From Glaciecola flavus (GTDB lineage: Bacteria > Pseudomonadota > Gammaproteobacteria > Enterobacterales > Alteromonadaceae): DNA of 64,000 nucleotides. The stretch's first letter is position 1, and the number at the start of each line of letters is the position of its first letter. Below, one piece after another: positions 14,263 through 23,464 of the stretch. The notes beneath the pieces were generated by a model. The model saw nothing but the letters and a program-made list of their open reading frames with translations, was not told where the DNA came from and did not search any database. Where the stretch lies: contig NZ_JBHRSW010000029.1 in NCBI RefSeq assembly GCF_042646125.1, forward strand, positions 1 through 64,000. The letters run 5' to 3'. The translations under genes were made by a program, and so were the position numbers.

Positions 14263-15306
14263 TTACTGAGTCTTTTTATCCTGTTTGAGCTTTTCTAATT
14301 TTAACAACTTTATTTCGAGTTGTTTTTGAAACCGTTCTTTGTGTACCTGATCAGCTTGTTTGACTTGGGTCTGCAAATACTTGATTTGTTCGCTTAGAGT
14401 TTGTTCGACAAATTCTTGCTTTTCTGCGGCTTCCGCTTTATCAAAAATTAAATCTTCTGGGTTTGCTTCGTTTGCGTTATCGATTTTATGTACATATGGT
14501 GGTTTCGCGATTACTGGCGGTTTGTCATCCATTCTACGTTGGTTTATGAACCCGGGTGATACGATTTCGATATTTGCATTATGCAATGTATCGAGCACTT
14601 GGGCGAGTAAGCGAGAGCGTGCAGAAATCAGGCTTTTTACTTCTTCCAGCAAGCCTGAAATACGATAGCTTATCGAAAAATCGCCTAATTCAATAATTTG
14701 CATAAATGGCTCTTTCAATCCCGCGTTTTCTGCGGCACTGACTAAGAGCTTTTCTATCTTGCTATGGTGCAGGTCATAGCCGAGTGATAAATTTGCCGAT
14801 ATGATTGTGCCAGAGCTGCGGACGACCTGTAGTGGTTGAGTTAACAAATAGCTATTGGTAAAGGCAATGAGTTCACGTTGTTCTGTTTGTATTTCAGTGT
14901 CAAAAATACTGCGTTCAGTGACGCGACCAAAAAAATCGCCGACTCTTATAAAGTCGCCTGTGCGAAAAGGTTTAGTGATACGCATCACTAAACCAGACAT
15001 AATATTCGAGACTAAAGCAGTGGATGAAAAAGCAATGACACCCGAAAGCAAAATACCCAGTAGTCCCAATACCTGATTTTTAGTTTCTTTTTCTACAGGA
15101 AGCGAGATGATTAGGGCGATGATGGCGACAAAATATACCAGAGCCAAGCTAAGTTGCCGCGGAAATTTAGCTGACGCATTTAAACTTTTGTCCCTAAATA
15201 GCAGTTTGTGACTCAGTACAAGTGCAAATACACTGCATACCAAGGTGAAGATAAAAGGAATAAGTGCCAATCCGGTATCGATAGCTAGTTGACTAAAATC
15301 TCGCAT
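14263..15306 (-). CDS. MscS-family mechanosensitive channel
   Basis: The 347-residue protein has membrane segments at about residues 10-34, 52-68 and 78-104, the last being the pore helix region (LLGILLSGVIAFSSTALVSNIMSGLVM). The MscS beta domain follows (FRTGDFIRVGDFFGRVTERSIFDTEIQT). The C-terminus is a charged, Lys/Gln-rich coiled coil. MscS channels release solutes on hypo-osmotic shock. It is smaller than multi-domain MscK/MscM types. It lies 65 bases after the UbiB-like gene on the same strand. Confidence 0.88.
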   Translation of the reverse strand: MRDFSQLAIDTGLALIPFIFTLVCSVFALVLSHKLLFRDKSLNASAKFPRQLSLALVYFVAIIALIISLPVEKETKNQVLGLLGILLSGVIAFSSTALVSNIMSGLVMRITKPFRTGDFIRVGDFFGRVTERSIFDTEIQTEQRELIAFTNSYLLTQPLQVVRSSGTIISANLSLGYDLHHSKIEKLLVSAAENAGLKEPFMQIIELGDFSISYRISGLLEEVKSLISARSRLLAQVLDTLHNANIEIVSPGFINQRRMDDKPPVIAKPPYVHKIDNANEANPEDLIFDKAEAAEKQEFVEQTLSEQIKYLQTQVKQADQVHKERFQKQLEIKLLKLEKLKQDKKTQ

Positions 15307-15371
15307 GTGTATCCTTTATTCCTCACCGCATGTGGTTAAGACAATATTGACCCATCAAGGCATAAACAGAT

Positions 15372-16676
15372 CTATTTCAAATAAGGGGCAAGACACGGCC
15401 TAAGCTGAAGATTCGCCCCGAGTTTGTTTGCCAGTAATATCATGCCACTGATTTTTCTGTTTACCAAGGCAGTATCAAAATCGGGCGATGCCACCGCTTG
15501 ATTATTCCGAATAAGAGATTGAGTACGCTGGTAAAGGCGCTGGATCAGTCGGCTGTTTTTTAAGTGGTAGCTATTAACTTGCAAGCATTCACTGGCCATT
15601 AGTGATGCGTCGACGACCGTTTGAATGATGTTTTCTGGCATGTCCTCTTGCAGCAGACCAAGCGTCATGAGCGATGCTCTTATCTGCGAGGCATCTTGCA
15701 TTTGCATGCCAGTTGCCATTTGTTTATATGTAGCCTGTGTTTTTGAAGACAACTCGCAACATGCACCAAAGTCTAACAAAGCGATTTGTTTTGTGTGTGG
15801 CAGTAGTAAGAAATTTGCAAAGTTAGGGTCACTTTGCATAAAGCCAAAATCAAATAGTTCTCTAAGTGTGAGAGAAACGAGTGATTGCATGCAACTATCA
15901 ATATCGGCTTGAGACTGTTCCGCCAATTTTTCTAAGCCGATGCCATCAATATATTCCATTGCCAGTATATGTTGATTGCATAACTGGGGTTCGATATCTG
16001 GCACAACAAACGTGCTATCTTTCCCGATGAGAGATTTGTATTTTGTGAGATAGTCGCGCTCTATTGTGTAGTCGGCTTCTCTTTTAAGTTGAGCTTTTGC
16101 TTCATTCAAGAGTTTGCATATATCAAACTGCGGCGGGAGGAGCCCGCTGAGTTTTAGTAGCTTACCTACGTTATCGATATCACTGTCAATACTCTCAGCA
16201 ATGCCTGGGTATTGCACTTTGATAGCCAGTTCTCTACCGTTTTTTAACGTAGCGCGGTGTACTTGCCCTATTGATGCACTAGCCATTGGCTCAAAAGAAA
16301 AATAGGTAAACTGAGACTGCCAATCTCTACCCCAATAAGTGTTTAGCATAAACAGTAGTTGTGCCTTTGGCATAGAGTCAGCGCCTTGCCGAAGCCTCGC
16401 TAAAATTGGTTCCCACTCTTTGGGCAAAAACTCGCCCGCGTCCATTGAAAGCATTTGCCCAACTTTCATTGCCGCACCTCGCATCTGAGCCAAGTGCTGG
16501 GTGATTGATTGAGCGTTCGATGTGGTTAAAAGAGTTTTTTGAAGGCTCGGGCGTTGAGCTTTAATTATTTGTTGTGCAGAGCTGGTCACGACGGAGGCTG
16601 TTATTTTTGCTGCTAATCCGCCAAGTTTTCCTAAACGACCAAGTCTTGTACTGGGTACCTTACTACTGCGTTTCAC
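15372..16676 (-). CDS. AarF/UbiB (ABC1)-family kinase-like protein
   Basis: The 434-residue protein has the family motifs: the KxGQ region AAMKVGQMLSMDAGEFLP, the Ala-rich loop ASASIGQVHRATL, the lysine motif LAIKVQYPG, the catalytic-loop area QSDPNFANFLLL and the metal-binding DFGACCELS. UbiB-like proteins are ATPases/kinases that support ubiquinone synthesis or lipid handling. There are no C-terminal membrane helices as in E. coli UbiB, and ubi genes are not adjacent, so it is a paralogue rather than UbiB itself. Confidence 0.88.
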   Translation of the reverse strand: MKRSSKVPSTRLGRLGKLGGLAAKITASVVTSSAQQIIKAQRPSLQKTLLTTSNAQSITQHLAQMRGAAMKVGQMLSMDAGEFLPKEWEPILARLRQGADSMPKAQLLFMLNTYWGRDWQSQFTYFSFEPMASASIGQVHRATLKNGRELAIKVQYPGIAESIDSDIDNVGKLLKLSGLLPPQFDICKLLNEAKAQLKREADYTIERDYLTKYKSLIGKDSTFVVPDIEPQLCNQHILAMEYIDGIGLEKLAEQSQADIDSCMQSLVSLTLRELFDFGFMQSDPNFANFLLLPHTKQIALLDFGACCELSSKTQATYKQMATGMQMQDASQIRASLMTLGLLQEDMPENIIQTVVDASLMASECLQVNSYHLKNSRLIQRLYQRTQSLIRNNQAVASPDFDTALVNRKISGMILLANKLGANLQLRPCLAPYLK

Positions 16677-16895
16677 TTATTTGCTGACCACTTTGTGTTA
16701 TTGACCATAAACAGTTCATAGTTATACAGCACAAGAAAGTTCTTTTGTAGCAACGCGACACAAATGAGTCACAAAGCATGAGAGGTCGACGATACACACT
16801 GAGCTACATAACAGTGAATGCTATTTTGCGAAATAAAGAGACAGCACAAAAAAGATGCAACCACCCTCTTGTGTGTGGCATAAAAAATGCCTAAG

Positions 16896-17130
16896 CTGCA
16901 CCAAAATGAAAAGCCCAGCTAATATTGGGCTTGGTTTTGTAAATTTACTACTGTTTAATACTTATCTTGGTGCAGTTGGCACATTAATGGTGCGCTTCGC
17001 GGTCAGTGGATTCACCAAAATAAGTAGTATTCAATAAGAACAAAGGCGTTCGTTTGTTACCAGCAATTCTGCTAGGTAAGACGGACGCTTTTTTTTTGCA
17101 AACACACAACATCAACATTGAGGCACTATC
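16896..17130 (+). ncRNA. Structured 5' leader of the nitrate-transporter operon
   Basis: The leader contains several helices. CTGCACCAA (16896-16904) pairs with TTGGTGCAG (16967-16975) and encloses a hairpin AAGCCCAG/TTGGGCTT (16911-16932) with a six-base loop CTAATA. The TTGGTG strand can instead pair downstream: TACTTATCTTGGTG (16959-16972) with CACCAAAATAAGTA (17013-17026, one mismatch). A further TGGTG at 16988-16992 competes for the same CACCA. The leader ends in an intrinsic terminator before the ATG at 17132. Bacterial nitrate-assimilation operons are known to be controlled by ANTAR proteins (NasR, NasT) acting on hairpins in such leaders. The CTAATA loop does not show the usual ANTAR A1/G4 loop bases, so the regulator is open. 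Confidence 0.6.
17046..17097 (+). terminator. Intrinsic terminator in the transporter leader
   Basis: A long stem, GCGTTCGT...TTACCAGCA against TGCTAGGTAA...ACGGACGC, is followed by nine T residues (17089-17097). It lies only 34 bases upstream of the transporter ATG, on the coding strand, with no rightward gene upstream of it (the previous gene is divergent). It can therefore only act on the transporter's own mRNA. Confidence 0.8.
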
Positions 17131-17131
17131 T

Positions 17132-18601
17132 ATGAGTGAAAGCGGTAAACTGAATCTCTTGTCATTTACTGGCAAGATGAAGATTCTTCACATGAGCTGG
17201 ATTGCATTTTTTATTACATTTTTTGTATGGTTCAACCATGCACCACTACTGGCATCAATTGCCGCATCATTAGGTTTAACACCGGCTGAGGTAAAAACCT
17301 TACTTATTCTCAACGTTGCTTTAACGATTCCTGCTCGTATCGTTATCGGTATGCTGACGGACAAGTTCGGGCCAAGAGTCACCTATGCCGCATTACTATT
17401 TATAGCCAGTATCCCGTGTTTTATGTTTGCTCTATCCAGTGACTTTGCTACTGCTGCAATCTCTCGCTTTTTACTGGGCTTTATTGGCGCTGGTTTTGTG
17501 ATCGGGATTCGGATGGTCAGCGAATGGTTCCCTTCCAACGAGCTGGGCACGGCTGAAGGTATATACGGCGGTTGGGGAAATTTCGGCTCCGCTGCAGGTG
17601 CCATGTTACTCCCGACTATTGCGTTGGTCTTTGGTGGAGAAGATGGATGGCGTTATGCTGTGGGTATTACTGGCGCCATGAGTTTGGTGTTTAGTTTTAT
17701 CTGGTACAAAAATGTATCTGACACACCAAAAAGCTCGACATACTTTAAGCCAAAAAAAATCGGCGGTATGGAAGTGACCAGCAAAGGTGATTTTGTTTTC
17801 ATGTTGGTAATGAAAATTCCGATGTACGCTGCCTTGTCTTTGTTGACATGGAAGTTGTCACCAGCGGGCGTTGCCATCCTCTCAGACTTTGCTGCAGTAG
17901 CTATTTATGCGGGTTTAGGCGTAATTTTTGTTTACGATTGTTACAGTGCTTACAATGTAAACAGAGAGATATTCATCAAGCCAGTGCCAGAATTAGAGCG
18001 CTACCAATTTAAACAAGTAGCCGTGTTGAATGTCTTGTACTTCGCCACTTTTGGCTCTGAGCTTGCGGTTGTATCTATGCTGCCGCTTTTCTTCTCTGAA
18101 ACTTTTGAACTTGATATGGTCTATGCGGGCTTACTTGCCTCGGCGTATGCATTTATGAACTTAATGTCTCGCCCTGCGGGAGGGTTTATTAGTGATAAAT
18201 TTGGCCGAAAAAAGACCTTGCTCATTTTGACTGCAGGTTTAGCCGTCGGTTATACCTTAATGTCGCTTATCGATAATGCTTGGCCACTTTATCTTGCAGT
18301 GGCTGCGGCAATGCTTTGCTCCTTCTTTGTGCAATCTGGAGAAGGCGCGGTCTTCGCCGTTGTGCCTCTGATCAAACGTCGATTAACAGGACAAATTGCC
18401 GGTATGACAGGTGCATATGGCAATGTCGGCGCGGTATTCTATTTAACTGTTTTGTCGATGGTTGATTACTCGACGTTTTTCTTGGTGATAGCGGCAACAG
18501 CGGCCTTAGGCTTTGTAACCTTATTCTTGTTGCGTGAACCAGAAGGACACATGGCAGAAGTCAACGAAGATGGTACAGTAGAGTTAATTAAAGTTAGCTA
18601 A
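17132..18601 (+). CDS. Nitrate/nitrite transporter, MFS (NNP/NarK-NasA) family
   Basis: The 489-residue protein has about 12 membrane segments and both nitrate signatures of the NNP family: GGWGNFGSAAGAM in the fifth segment and GAYGNVGAVFYL in the eleventh. The MFS loop GMLTDKFGPR and its repeat GFISDKFGRKK are also present. It should import nitrate or nitrite. The ATG at 17132 has GAGG eight bases before it; a longer reading from 17054 would begin inside the terminator and is rejected. It is followed by the phosphatase/kinase gene; nitrate and nitrite reductase genes are not in the window. Confidence 0.88.
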   Translation: MSESGKLNLLSFTGKMKILHMSWIAFFITFFVWFNHAPLLASIAASLGLTPAEVKTLLILNVALTIPARIVIGMLTDKFGPRVTYAALLFIASIPCFMFALSSDFATAAISRFLLGFIGAGFVIGIRMVSEWFPSNELGTAEGIYGGWGNFGSAAGAMLLPTIALVFGGEDGWRYAVGITGAMSLVFSFIWYKNVSDTPKSSTYFKPKKIGGMEVTSKGDFVFMLVMKIPMYAALSLLTWKLSPAGVAILSDFAAVAIYAGLGVIFVYDCYSAYNVNREIFIKPVPELERYQFKQVAVLNVLYFATFGSELAVVSMLPLFFSETFELDMVYAGLLASAYAFMNLMSRPAGGFISDKFGRKKTLLILTAGLAVGYTLMSLIDNAWPLYLAVAAAMLCSFFVQSGEGAVFAVVPLIKRRLTGQIAGMTGAYGNVGAVFYLTVLSMVDYSTFFLVIAATAALGFVTLFLLREPEGHMAEVNEDGTVELIKVS

Positions 18602-18613
18602 TACATGAAAATT

Positions 18614-18642
18614 GCAGAGTCAAGCTGCTTGCTTGGCTCTGC
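18614..18642 (+). other. Intercistronic hairpin
   Basis: GCAGAGTCAAGC pairs with GCTTGGCTCTGC (one mismatch) around a short loop, between the transporter stop and the kinase start. There is no T tract, so it is more likely an mRNA-stability or translation-tuning element than a terminator. Confidence 0.5.
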
Positions 18643-18654
18643 AACGGGTTTGTT

Positions 18655-20412
18655 ATGACTAAATCGACACTCGCGCTGACATTTGGTGGTGCATCTACCG
18701 CTGGGCAAAAAAGTGTGAATCAAGACGCTTTTGCCGCCCACTTGCCTGAAAGTAGTGAACGGAACTTCAAGGGAGGCGCTGCCGCTATTGCTGATGGCGT
18801 GAGTAGTTGTATTGATTCGCACGAAGCCAGTCAAGCCAGTGTGACAAGTTTTATTCAAGATTACTTCAGCACACCGCAAAGCTGGAGTGTGCCAAATTCA
18901 GTATCTAGAGTGCTCACAGCCTTAAATAATTGGCTACATAAAGAAAATAGTCAAAAAGGACGAGAACAGGACAGTAAACTGTGCACCTTTTCGGCCGTGG
19001 TAATTAAGTCGAATACCTTGCACGTATTTCACGTGGGCGACTCCCGTGTGTATCTCTTGCAAGACGGCGAGTTAGAATTATTGACGACTGATCATGTAAG
19101 AGTGGCAGGAGGAAATCAATTTTTAGCTAGGGCTATGGGTGCTGATAGAAAGCTAGAAGTTGACTACACCAGCCGCATTGTCAAAAAAGGTGACCTCGTT
19201 TTATTGACCACTGATGGTGTGCACGAACATATACCGTACTTGCAATTAAGGGAGTTGTTGCTTCACGTTAATCAGATAGATCATACTGATAGCGGATCAA
19301 GAGAAGGACTCACTGCAGAAACCATTGCCCATCAATTAGTAGACACCGCCTTGGACAATGGTAGTGACGACAATCTCACGGCATTAATCGTGAGTGTCGA
19401 TGATTTACCTAGTGAAACGATTGATGAGAGTCACCAGCGTATTTTGCAACTTGCCATTCCACCGGTGCTGTCAGAAGGTAACAAAATTGATGACTATGAA
19501 GTACTTGATGTCATTTTTAGCGGTACGCGCAGCCACATGTATTTGGTCAAAGACATCTATACACAAGAAAAGTTTGTACTCAAAGCACCCTCTCTCAATT
19601 TTCGGGAAGATACGCTCTATCTAGATGGATTCATTCGCGAAGAGTGGGTAGGGCAAAAAATCGAAAACCCTCACGTCATGAAAACCTACAAGCCACGACA
19701 ACCACCCAAGTTTTTGTATTACCTTGGTGAATTTATTCAGGGTAAGAACTTGCGTGAGTGGATGAACGACAATCCTAATCCACCGCTTGAAAAAGTACGT
19801 GATTTAACCAAACAAATAGTAGCAGGATTACGTGCTTTTCAGCGTGCTGATATGGTTCATCAGGATTTAAAACCAGAAAATATCATGATAAACCAAGACG
19901 GCAGAGTAAAGATCCTCGATTTTGGAACAGTTAAAATTGCTGGGGTAGAAGAAATGAATTCCCCACTCGACAAATCTGTGCCGCAAGGCTCCGTCAACTA
20001 TGTTGCTCCTGAATATTTACGCGGAGAACGCGGCAGCTTTCAGTCAGATTTATTTTCTTTGGGTGTGATTGTTTATGAGATGATTACCGGACACTTGCCT
20101 TTTAAAGAAATGTCTACACGCGACATTAAACTCGCAAGATACTCAGACTTGGAATATCGATCAGCTTTACGGTATCGCAAGGACTTACCTTTTTGGGTTG
20201 AAGGCTGTCTGAAAAAGGCATTGCAGCCCAATCCTCGCTATCGATACTTGGCGTTTTCTGAATTCGTAAGCGACTTAACAAAACCTAACCAAGGGCTGGA
20301 AGCAAGTGTGCACGAGCAGCCCTTGATTGAGAAAAACCCCACTCTGGTGTGGAAACTAACAGCGTTAATATTCTTTCTGTTAAACCTCTTTCAATTGTTT
20401 TACTCATCTTAG
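18655..20412 (+). CDS. Bifunctional PP2C phosphatase / Ser-Thr protein kinase, tail-anchored
   Basis: The 585-residue protein has an N-terminal PP2C domain (about 1-245), with NQDAF, AAIADGVSS, VFHVGDSRVYLL, LLTTDGVHEH and DDNLTALIV carrying the metal-binding Asp residues. A kinase domain follows (about 275-540): VLK lysine, MVHQDLKPENIMI, DFGTVKIAG, VAPEYL and SDLFSLGVIVYEMITG. The glycine-rich loop is degenerate (FSGTRSHMYLV). A single C-terminal membrane helix (LVWKLTALIFFLLNLFQLF) would anchor it to the inner membrane. Genes of this type lie in nitrate-assimilation clusters of marine bacteria; its substrate is unknown. It sits 53 bases after the transporter. Confidence 0.88.
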   Translation: MTKSTLALTFGGASTAGQKSVNQDAFAAHLPESSERNFKGGAAAIADGVSSCIDSHEASQASVTSFIQDYFSTPQSWSVPNSVSRVLTALNNWLHKENSQKGREQDSKLCTFSAVVIKSNTLHVFHVGDSRVYLLQDGELELLTTDHVRVAGGNQFLARAMGADRKLEVDYTSRIVKKGDLVLLTTDGVHEHIPYLQLRELLLHVNQIDHTDSGSREGLTAETIAHQLVDTALDNGSDDNLTALIVSVDDLPSETIDESHQRILQLAIPPVLSEGNKIDDYEVLDVIFSGTRSHMYLVKDIYTQEKFVLKAPSLNFREDTLYLDGFIREEWVGQKIENPHVMKTYKPRQPPKFLYYLGEFIQGKNLREWMNDNPNPPLEKVRDLTKQIVAGLRAFQRADMVHQDLKPENIMINQDGRVKILDFGTVKIAGVEEMNSPLDKSVPQGSVNYVAPEYLRGERGSFQSDLFSLGVIVYEMITGHLPFKEMSTRDIKLARYSDLEYRSALRYRKDLPFWVEGCLKKALQPNPRYRYLAFSEFVSDLTKPNQGLEASVHEQPLIEKNPTLVWKLTALIFFLLNLFQLFYSS

Positions 20413-21014
20413 TGTGAGAAATCGATATTCAATACTTCTGTGTTTTCAGTGAAAGTCAGGGTATTAATTGTTGCATCAAATTTCACATTGACGGTATTAG
20501 TTTGCGCATGCCAAATATCGCGAAGTGCATTGTGAACAATCTGCAAGCCGCCGAGTGTGTCGGGTTTGTCCGCTTCTTGATACACCCAAAAGTGCTTACC
20601 TTCTACTTCAAAGCCAACCAACTTCAACGCTACTTGCGTATCGTCAGCGTGGTAAATACCGAAGCGCTCAACTACATATTCGGCAAACATTTTTTGTGTT
20701 TCTTCGCGCTTGTGAATATCTGCAGTGTTGTCAAACAATTCTTGTACTGCATGTTCCGCATCGTGCAAATCAAAACGATGCATGATTTCTAATTTGTCTG
20801 TTCGAGGGTTGAGTTCGACACGAGAAATAGCCGCTTTTACTTGGTGAGCGATAGCTGGCGATGCGCCAAAAGCCAGCAACAATACAAAGGTAAGAAATAG
20901 CACGAAGCTGCGCTTGGTTAGTGAGTGACTACTAGCGCTTTCCCCCACCGTAAAAAAAATGCTTACGGTGGGCTTAACTTTTTGATTAGTAAAAAAAGTG
21001 AGAAACAAAGACAT
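20409..21014 (-). CDS. DUF6702-like exported protein
   Basis: The frame encodes up to 201 residues, with a signal peptide near residues 34-56 (RSFVLFLTFVLLLAFGASPAIA) and a mature domain beginning HQVKAAISRVELNPRTDKLEIMHRFDLHDAEHAV. This fits DUF6702, a family of small periplasmic proteins of unknown role. The start is unsure. ATG at 21014 has GAGGA upstream but gives an unusually long leader that crosses the hairpin at 20944-20972; a GTG near 20951 is another choice. The stop overlaps the kinase gene on the other strand by four bases. It follows the M1 peptidase gene by two bases. Confidence 0.6.
   Translation of the reverse strand: MSLFLTFFTNQKVKPTVSIFFTVGESASSHSLTKRSFVLFLTFVLLLAFGASPAIAHQVKAAISRVELNPRTDKLEIMHRFDLHDAEHAVQELFDNTADIHKREETQKMFAEYVVERFGIYHADDTQVALKLVGFEVEGKHFWVYQEADKPDTLGGLQIVHNALRDIWHAQTNTVNVKFDATINTLTFTENTEVLNIDFSH
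20944..20972 (-). other. Hairpin between M1 peptidase and DUF6702 domain
   Basis: CCCACCGTAA and TTACGGTGGG are perfect 10-base arms around a 9-base A-rich loop. No T tract follows on either strand. It lies inside the long version of the DUF6702 reading frame, which argues that the true start of that gene is further in. Confidence 0.5.
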
Positions 21015-21016
21015 AT

Positions 21017-23464
21017 TTAGTCTTTGTCCTCTTCAGTTTTTAATTCAGTCTTAATATCGTGCATGATGTCACGGCGGACTTTAGCTTTACTCGCGCTTCG
21101 TTTGTAGCTCTCTATGCGTGACTCGATGATTTTTCGCGGGTAATGATTGTTGTCAACGTCCACGTCTGCGGTTTCCCAGCGAGGGTCAACAACTACGCTT
21201 TTCAGCACTTTGTTTTTATCAGTCACAAAAAGCTTACTAACTTTATTGGGTGTTCTGCGCCAAATTTCCGCAGGGATCCTGACAAGCTCAGTGCTGTCGT
21301 CCTCAAAATGCATCTCTACGATTATAGGCATGACCAAACCACCTAAGTTAGAAAAATCCATAACGTAATAGTTTTTATCCTCTTTTACAGCTCGTTCTAA
21401 CGCGGTGCGTTCCCAAGGTTTGAGGTCTTTTAGGTAAGACTGGTAACTATTGCGCTCTTTATTGGTCACCGTAAAAATATCGTTATCGTCATAAAAGTCT
21501 TTGATGTCTTTGTTTTTGTCCACCCATAGCGTAATGCCTTCGGCTTTGTTTCTTTCATCAGTCAGCGACAAGGGCTTATCTAGCTCGGCTTGTCGTTCAC
21601 GGGCAAAGTCGATATCGGGGTCTTCAGTGTCAAGTCTTAGCTTGTATACGCGGTCTAAAGAAATATCAACATGGTCGGTAGAATAAAACCAGCCACGCCA
21701 AAACCAATCTAAATCGACACCAGAGGCTTCTTCCATCGTTCTAAAAAAGTCAGCAGGGGTCGGACGTTTGTATTTCCAGCGCAACGCATATTCTCTAAAC
21801 GCAAAATCAAAAAGCTCACGCCCCAAAATTGTCTCACGCAATATATTTAGTGCGGCAGCTGGCTTGGTGTAAGCATTTGGACCGAGACGCAGTACAGAAT
21901 CAGATTGCGTCATAATGGGTACTTGGGTGCTTGAGGCCATATAGTCAGTAATGTCACGAGGTTCAACGCCCCAAGGGATCATAGGATCCCACTCTCGGCC
22001 AGCCACGCCGTCTAGAAAGCTGTTTAAACCCTCGTCCATCCAAGTCCACTGACGTTCGTCAGAGTTTACGATCATTGGAAAGTAAATATGCCCAATTTCG
22101 TGGATGACGACACCAATCAAGAAACGTTTTTCAGCCAAAGAATATGTACGCGATCCGTCATCGCGCAACTCTGTGCGTGGACCGTTGAAGGTGATCATCG
22201 GATATTCCATGCCACCAACTGGACCGTTTACCGATTGTGCCGTTGGATAGGGGTAGTCAAAAGAAAAGCGTGAATATACTTCCATGGTGTGGATGACAGA
22301 TTCCGTCGAATATTTTTTCCAGAGATCTCCACCTTCTTTTGGATAAAATGACATCGCCATAACCAAAGGCATCTCATCTCCACCTTGTTGATAACCTCTG
22401 GCATCCCACATAAATTTACGTGAACTTGCCCAGGCAAAATCTCGAACATTTTCAGCAGAAAACTGCCAAGTTTTTGTTTTTGTGGTGCCTTTTTTCTCGT
22501 TCTCGATGGCTTCTTCCTCTGTAACGATAAACACTGGGCGTTCTGCTGTTTCGGCTTTTTTAAGGCGGTTTCTTTGCTTCTTAGTCAGTACATCTTTTGG
22601 ATTGGTTAACACACCAGTAGACGATACAATGTGATCTGCAGGAACCGTAATGTTGACCTCGTAATCACCGAATTCTAGGGTAAACTCTCCGCGTCCAATA
22701 AACTCTTTATTTGTCCATGCCTCATAGTCGGTATAAGCGGCCAAGCGAGGAAACCATTGGGCAAGCAAGAATATATCGTTTCCGCCGTCTCTTTCATCGT
22801 CAGGAAAGTGCTCATAACCGGCACGGGCGGATACCGCATCTTCTTCAACAATATTAAAAGCAAAATCTATTTCAAAAGACGTGCTTGCTTTGGGTTTTAA
22901 TGGCGTGGGTAAATCAATACGCATAAGCGTTCCCACAATGACGTATTCAAGATCAGTGCCCTTGCTCGTTTGCACACGTGTGATCTCGTAGCCTAATTCT
23001 GTGTCTTCGACAAAATGCTGACGTCGCAAGGCTGCTAAGCTGATTTTTGCAGGCGTATCCCCCGATGCTGACTGGGTAGACGGTCCGCGGTTGCCAATAC
23101 CGCCAAAGGTTGTTGTCAATGCTGACATCGAGTCATTTTTGAATTTATTTTGATCAAGCTGAACCCACAGATATTTTAAGGTATCGGGTGAATTGTTTGT
23201 GTAGGTGATAGCTTGAGATGCCTCTAAACGGCGTTTTTCTTCATCAAGTTTTACATCAATGACATAGTCTACTTTTTGCTGCCAATACATGTGTCCGGGT
23301 TCACCGGCAGCGTTTCGATAGACATTCGGTGTTGGTAACACTTCATCTAGTTGCCGAAACTTATCTTCGAAATTACCTTTGGTTTGGTTGATGGCCGAAT
23401 GAGCACTTGTTGCTGCAAGCAACAAAAGGCTCAGTGACAAGAGCCTAGTGGATTTAAAAAACAT
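21017..23464 (-). CDS. M1-family metallopeptidase, exported
   Basis: The 815-residue protein has a signal peptide (FFKSTRLLSLSLLLLAATSAHS) and the gluzincin site VVIHEIGHIYFP with the third ligand in WTWMDEGLNSFLDG. The substrate-recognition motif GGMEYPM precedes it, as in aminopeptidase N relatives. It probably trims peptides in the periplasm. ATG at 23464 was chosen because AAGGGA precedes it and it gives a clean signal peptide; the frame extends to 23587 without support. Lys/Arg/Asp are frequent at the C-terminus (DIKTELKTEEDKD). Confidence 0.9.
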   Translation of the reverse strand: MFFKSTRLLSLSLLLLAATSAHSAINQTKGNFEDKFRQLDEVLPTPNVYRNAAGEPGHMYWQQKVDYVIDVKLDEEKRRLEASQAITYTNNSPDTLKYLWVQLDQNKFKNDSMSALTTTFGGIGNRGPSTQSASGDTPAKISLAALRRQHFVEDTELGYEITRVQTSKGTDLEYVIVGTLMRIDLPTPLKPKASTSFEIDFAFNIVEEDAVSARAGYEHFPDDERDGGNDIFLLAQWFPRLAAYTDYEAWTNKEFIGRGEFTLEFGDYEVNITVPADHIVSSTGVLTNPKDVLTKKQRNRLKKAETAERPVFIVTEEEAIENEKKGTTKTKTWQFSAENVRDFAWASSRKFMWDARGYQQGGDEMPLVMAMSFYPKEGGDLWKKYSTESVIHTMEVYSRFSFDYPYPTAQSVNGPVGGMEYPMITFNGPRTELRDDGSRTYSLAEKRFLIGVVIHEIGHIYFPMIVNSDERQWTWMDEGLNSFLDGVAGREWDPMIPWGVEPRDITDYMASSTQVPIMTQSDSVLRLGPNAYTKPAAALNILRETILGRELFDFAFREYALRWKYKRPTPADFFRTMEEASGVDLDWFWRGWFYSTDHVDISLDRVYKLRLDTEDPDIDFARERQAELDKPLSLTDERNKAEGITLWVDKNKDIKDFYDDNDIFTVTNKERNSYQSYLKDLKPWERTALERAVKEDKNYYVMDFSNLGGLVMPIIVEMHFEDDSTELVRIPAEIWRRTPNKVSKLFVTDKNKVLKSVVVDPRWETADVDVDNNHYPRKIIESRIESYKRSASKAKVRRDIMHDIKTELKTEEDKD

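Noticed and set aside
16855..17037. 60-codon rightward frame in the transporter leader
   Set aside because: It overlaps the paired RNA segments, has no ribosome site and shows no protein-like composition.
17054..17131. Upstream extension of the nitrate transporter frame
   Set aside because: It would start inside the terminator stem; the ATG at 17132 has GAGG at correct spacing and the family N-terminus.
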